The notes under the pieces were generated by a model that saw only the letters and a list, made by a program, of their open reading frames with translations, did not search any database and was not told the DNA's origin. The position numbers and the translations under genes were made by a program. A DNA stretch of 64,000 nucleotides from Pedobacter ginsengisoli (GTDB lineage Bacteria > Bacteroidota > Bacteroidia > Sphingobacteriales > Sphingobacteriaceae), in NCBI RefSeq assembly GCF_030244015.1, contig NZ_JASSYX010000001.1, forward strand, positions 806,001 to 870,000. Reading direction: 5' to 3'. Below are positions 62,640 through 64,000 of the stretch, piece after piece (positions within the stretch are counted from its first letter, which is position 1; the number at the start of each line of letters is the position of its first letter).

Positions 62640-64000
62640 CTAGTAAGCCAGATCTTTTTGGTAATTCTCAATCAATTTCAGTATCATATCTGCCGGGATG
62701 ACAAGTGTTGTTGTTCGACTGAAGCGGGCGATGTTAATGCCTAAAAAATGACGATTAAGGTCAAAAACCGGTCCACCGCATTGGTCAGGGAGTATGATGG
62801 CATCGTGGCTGAATACCCGGGCAAAACCATCCCGTCGTATACTTTTACCTCCTGAAAACCGGTCTGCAGGATGATTTGACAGACGAGAATTAGGTATGCC
62901 CAAAGTCAGGTCCTTAACATACATGTTATTCAGGCGCTTTATTCTAAATGTGATCTTATCTCCTGGCCAGAACTTCATAAGCTCGGCCCCATAATCTTCA
63001 GGCTTATTTATCGTGACATCATTGATGCTTAAAACCTGATCACCTGTTTCTATCCCGCTCATACTTGCGGGAGAATTTGGCTGCACTGTTGCAATTGTAA
63101 TATGGTTTTCTTTGGATGTAGCCATAGTACCAAGATATCCGAGGCTAAATCTTTTTAAAGACTCAAAATGCTTGCTGCCTAATATGCTGAGCTGTTCATT
63201 GTTATTTGCCTGCGGAGAGATTAAAAACCTGCCTGGTTTTTGAGATAAAATAGTATCGGTACTGAACTGTTTTAATCTTATCCCACCTTTAATCACAGAT
63301 ATAGCCTGGAGCAAAACAAGGTCATTATCCTGGTTCCTGTAAATGATCTTAAGAGGAACCGGATCGTTCTCTGTTAATAAAGAAATCGGCTGATCTCCAA
63401 TCAGGGAACTTTTGCTAATGATGAGGCTGGCAACACCGTGATGATCGCCAGGTTTGGGCGGTATAGAAAATAAAGTCCCATTGACCAGCTCTTCTTTGCC
63501 GTTTAATATACTTTTTATGCGTATACAGGATTGCATTGATCCCTTGCTCGGTGTCGCAAAACTGAGCTTCGGGTCTTTAAAATCGGGGATTGTTACTATT
63601 TCAGACCAGCGCGGGTCCTTACCAATACTATCCTGAATTAAAGGGAACGCACCATAGGTTTGAGGACTATTTAAGGCTGTCCAGTATTTTCGGTAAAGAT
63701 CGACGGGGATTTCATAATTTTCTTCTTCAGCGATACCTATGGCGCTGTGCACAGCGATAACCCTGCCCAAATGATCAAACAAGGGGCCTCCGGAATCTCC
63801 AGGCTCCATAATGCAGGTTGATTGTACAAAGCCCCATTTATTTTTTATCTCGGTAATGCGGCCAAACCTGATACTGGGCTGTGGCTGATTTAATGTTTCC
63901 GGATAAGCGATGCTTAAACAGGGTTCTCCTATTTTTAATGAGGAAGACCAACCCATTTCTGCATAAGGCCAATCGCTTCCTTTCACTATTTTCATGACGG
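62640..64000 (-). CDS. Double trypsin-like/PDZ protein (5' end cut by window edge)
   Basis: The frame runs out of the window on its 5' side; the first Met seen (63995) lies in VMKIVKGSDWPYAEMG, which in S1C proteases directly follows the catalytic Asp region, so it is internal. The first protease domain has the serine nucleophile in MEPGDSGGPLFDHLGR (Ser68 counted from that Met). A second, degenerate trypsin-like domain follows (about 140-450). Between its Asp-like block (NDLVLLQ) and nucleophile block sits a PDZ domain (about 285-365: VQPNSPASMSGIETGDQVLS). The nucleophile block reads DQCGGPVFDL, so serine is replaced by Cys406. The catalytic His and Asp of domain 1 are outside the window. 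Confidence 0.85.
   Translation of the reverse strand, partial: VMKIVKGSDWPYAEMGWSSSLKIGEPCLSIAYPETLNQPQPSIRFGRITEIKNKWGFVQSTCIMEPGDSGGPLFDHLGRVIAVHSAIGIAEEENYEIPVDLYRKYWTALNSPQTYGAFPLIQDSIGKDPRWSEIVTIPDFKDPKLSFATPSKGSMQSCIRIKSILNGKEELVNGTLFSIPPKPGDHHGVASLIISKSSLIGDQPISLLTENDPVPLKIIYRNQDNDLVLLQAISVIKGGIRLKQFSTDTILSQKPGRFLISPQANNNEQLSILGSKHFESLKRFSLGYLGTMATSKENHITIATVQPNSPASMSGIETGDQVLSINDVTINKPEDYGAELMKFWPGDKITFRIKRLNNMYVKDLTLGIPNSRLSNHPADRFSGGKSIRRDGFARVFSHDAIILPDQCGGPVFDLNRHFLGINIARFSRTTTLVIPADMILKLIENYQKDLAY

Overview
The window looks like chromosomal DNA of a Bacteroidota bacterium of the Sphingobacteriaceae type, most like Pedobacter. This is inferred from gene content and style: a TonB-dependent receptor with a CarboxypepD_reg-like leader, a propeller/Y_Y_Y sensor kinase paired with a LytTR regulator, GH97/GH43/GxGYxYP proteins, a lysyl-tRNA synthetase with a C-terminal extension, the Bacteroidetes-type GlmU-like protein, futalosine-route menaquinone synthesis (MqnC), and promoters of the form TTG-N19to21-TAnnTTTG without clear Shine-Dalgarno sites. 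I see no tRNA, rRNA, CRISPR array, prophage or transposase gene.

Region 1-16.2 kb is mostly housekeeping: a DtxR/MntR-type metal regulator cut by the left edge, an Lrp/AsnC regulator, a thioredoxin-like protein with uracil-DNA glycosylase, lysS, a long-chain acyl-CoA ligase, a compact iscS-iscU-iscA operon, methylmalonyl-CoA epimerase, ribosomal protein L31 type B, and a run of GlmU-like protein, tpiA, prmA, mpl and an Xre regulator. A YghO-like protein and a very acidic small protein follow on the minus strand.

Region 16.5-35.4 kb is envelope and signalling. A LytTR regulator and a propeller histidine kinase are divergent from two exported ferritin-like proteins. Next come mqnC, a pair of M16 peptidase genes (one catalytic, one lacking the zinc motif), three tandem DUF3857 genes (outer two without the transglutaminase cysteine), and a TonB receptor with a PepSY membrane protein, probably for iron-siderophore uptake.

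Region 35.4-43.4 kb holds small metabolic and unknown genes (YfiT-like, lipid kinase, surE, DUF3500, ECF sigma factor with a membrane protein, DUF92, MazG-like, DUF1801, RibD-like reductase, SRPBCC) and a 156-bp nested palindromic element.

Region 43.5-51.1 kb is a carbohydrate locus: a GH97 retaining alpha-galactosidase-like enzyme, a HutC-type GntR regulator with a perfect palindromic operator, and a plus-strand operon of GxGYxYP protein, class I aldolase, Gfo/Idh/MocA oxidoreductase and D-lyxose-isomerase-like cupin. This operon is the best candidate for an undescribed catabolic pathway. The rest holds a DUF2807 protein, a UPF1-like helicase, a GH43 enzyme, a SelW-like protein, an outer-membrane barrel with an IPT/TIG lipoprotein, guaB, small secreted proteins, an OmpA-family lipoprotein, and a double trypsin-like/PDZ protein cut by the right edge.

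Starts were moved inward from the longest reading frame where homology, signal peptide, neighbour spacing or a promoter argued for it. Everything was read by eye; family assignments rest on motifs and recalled family features, not on searches.
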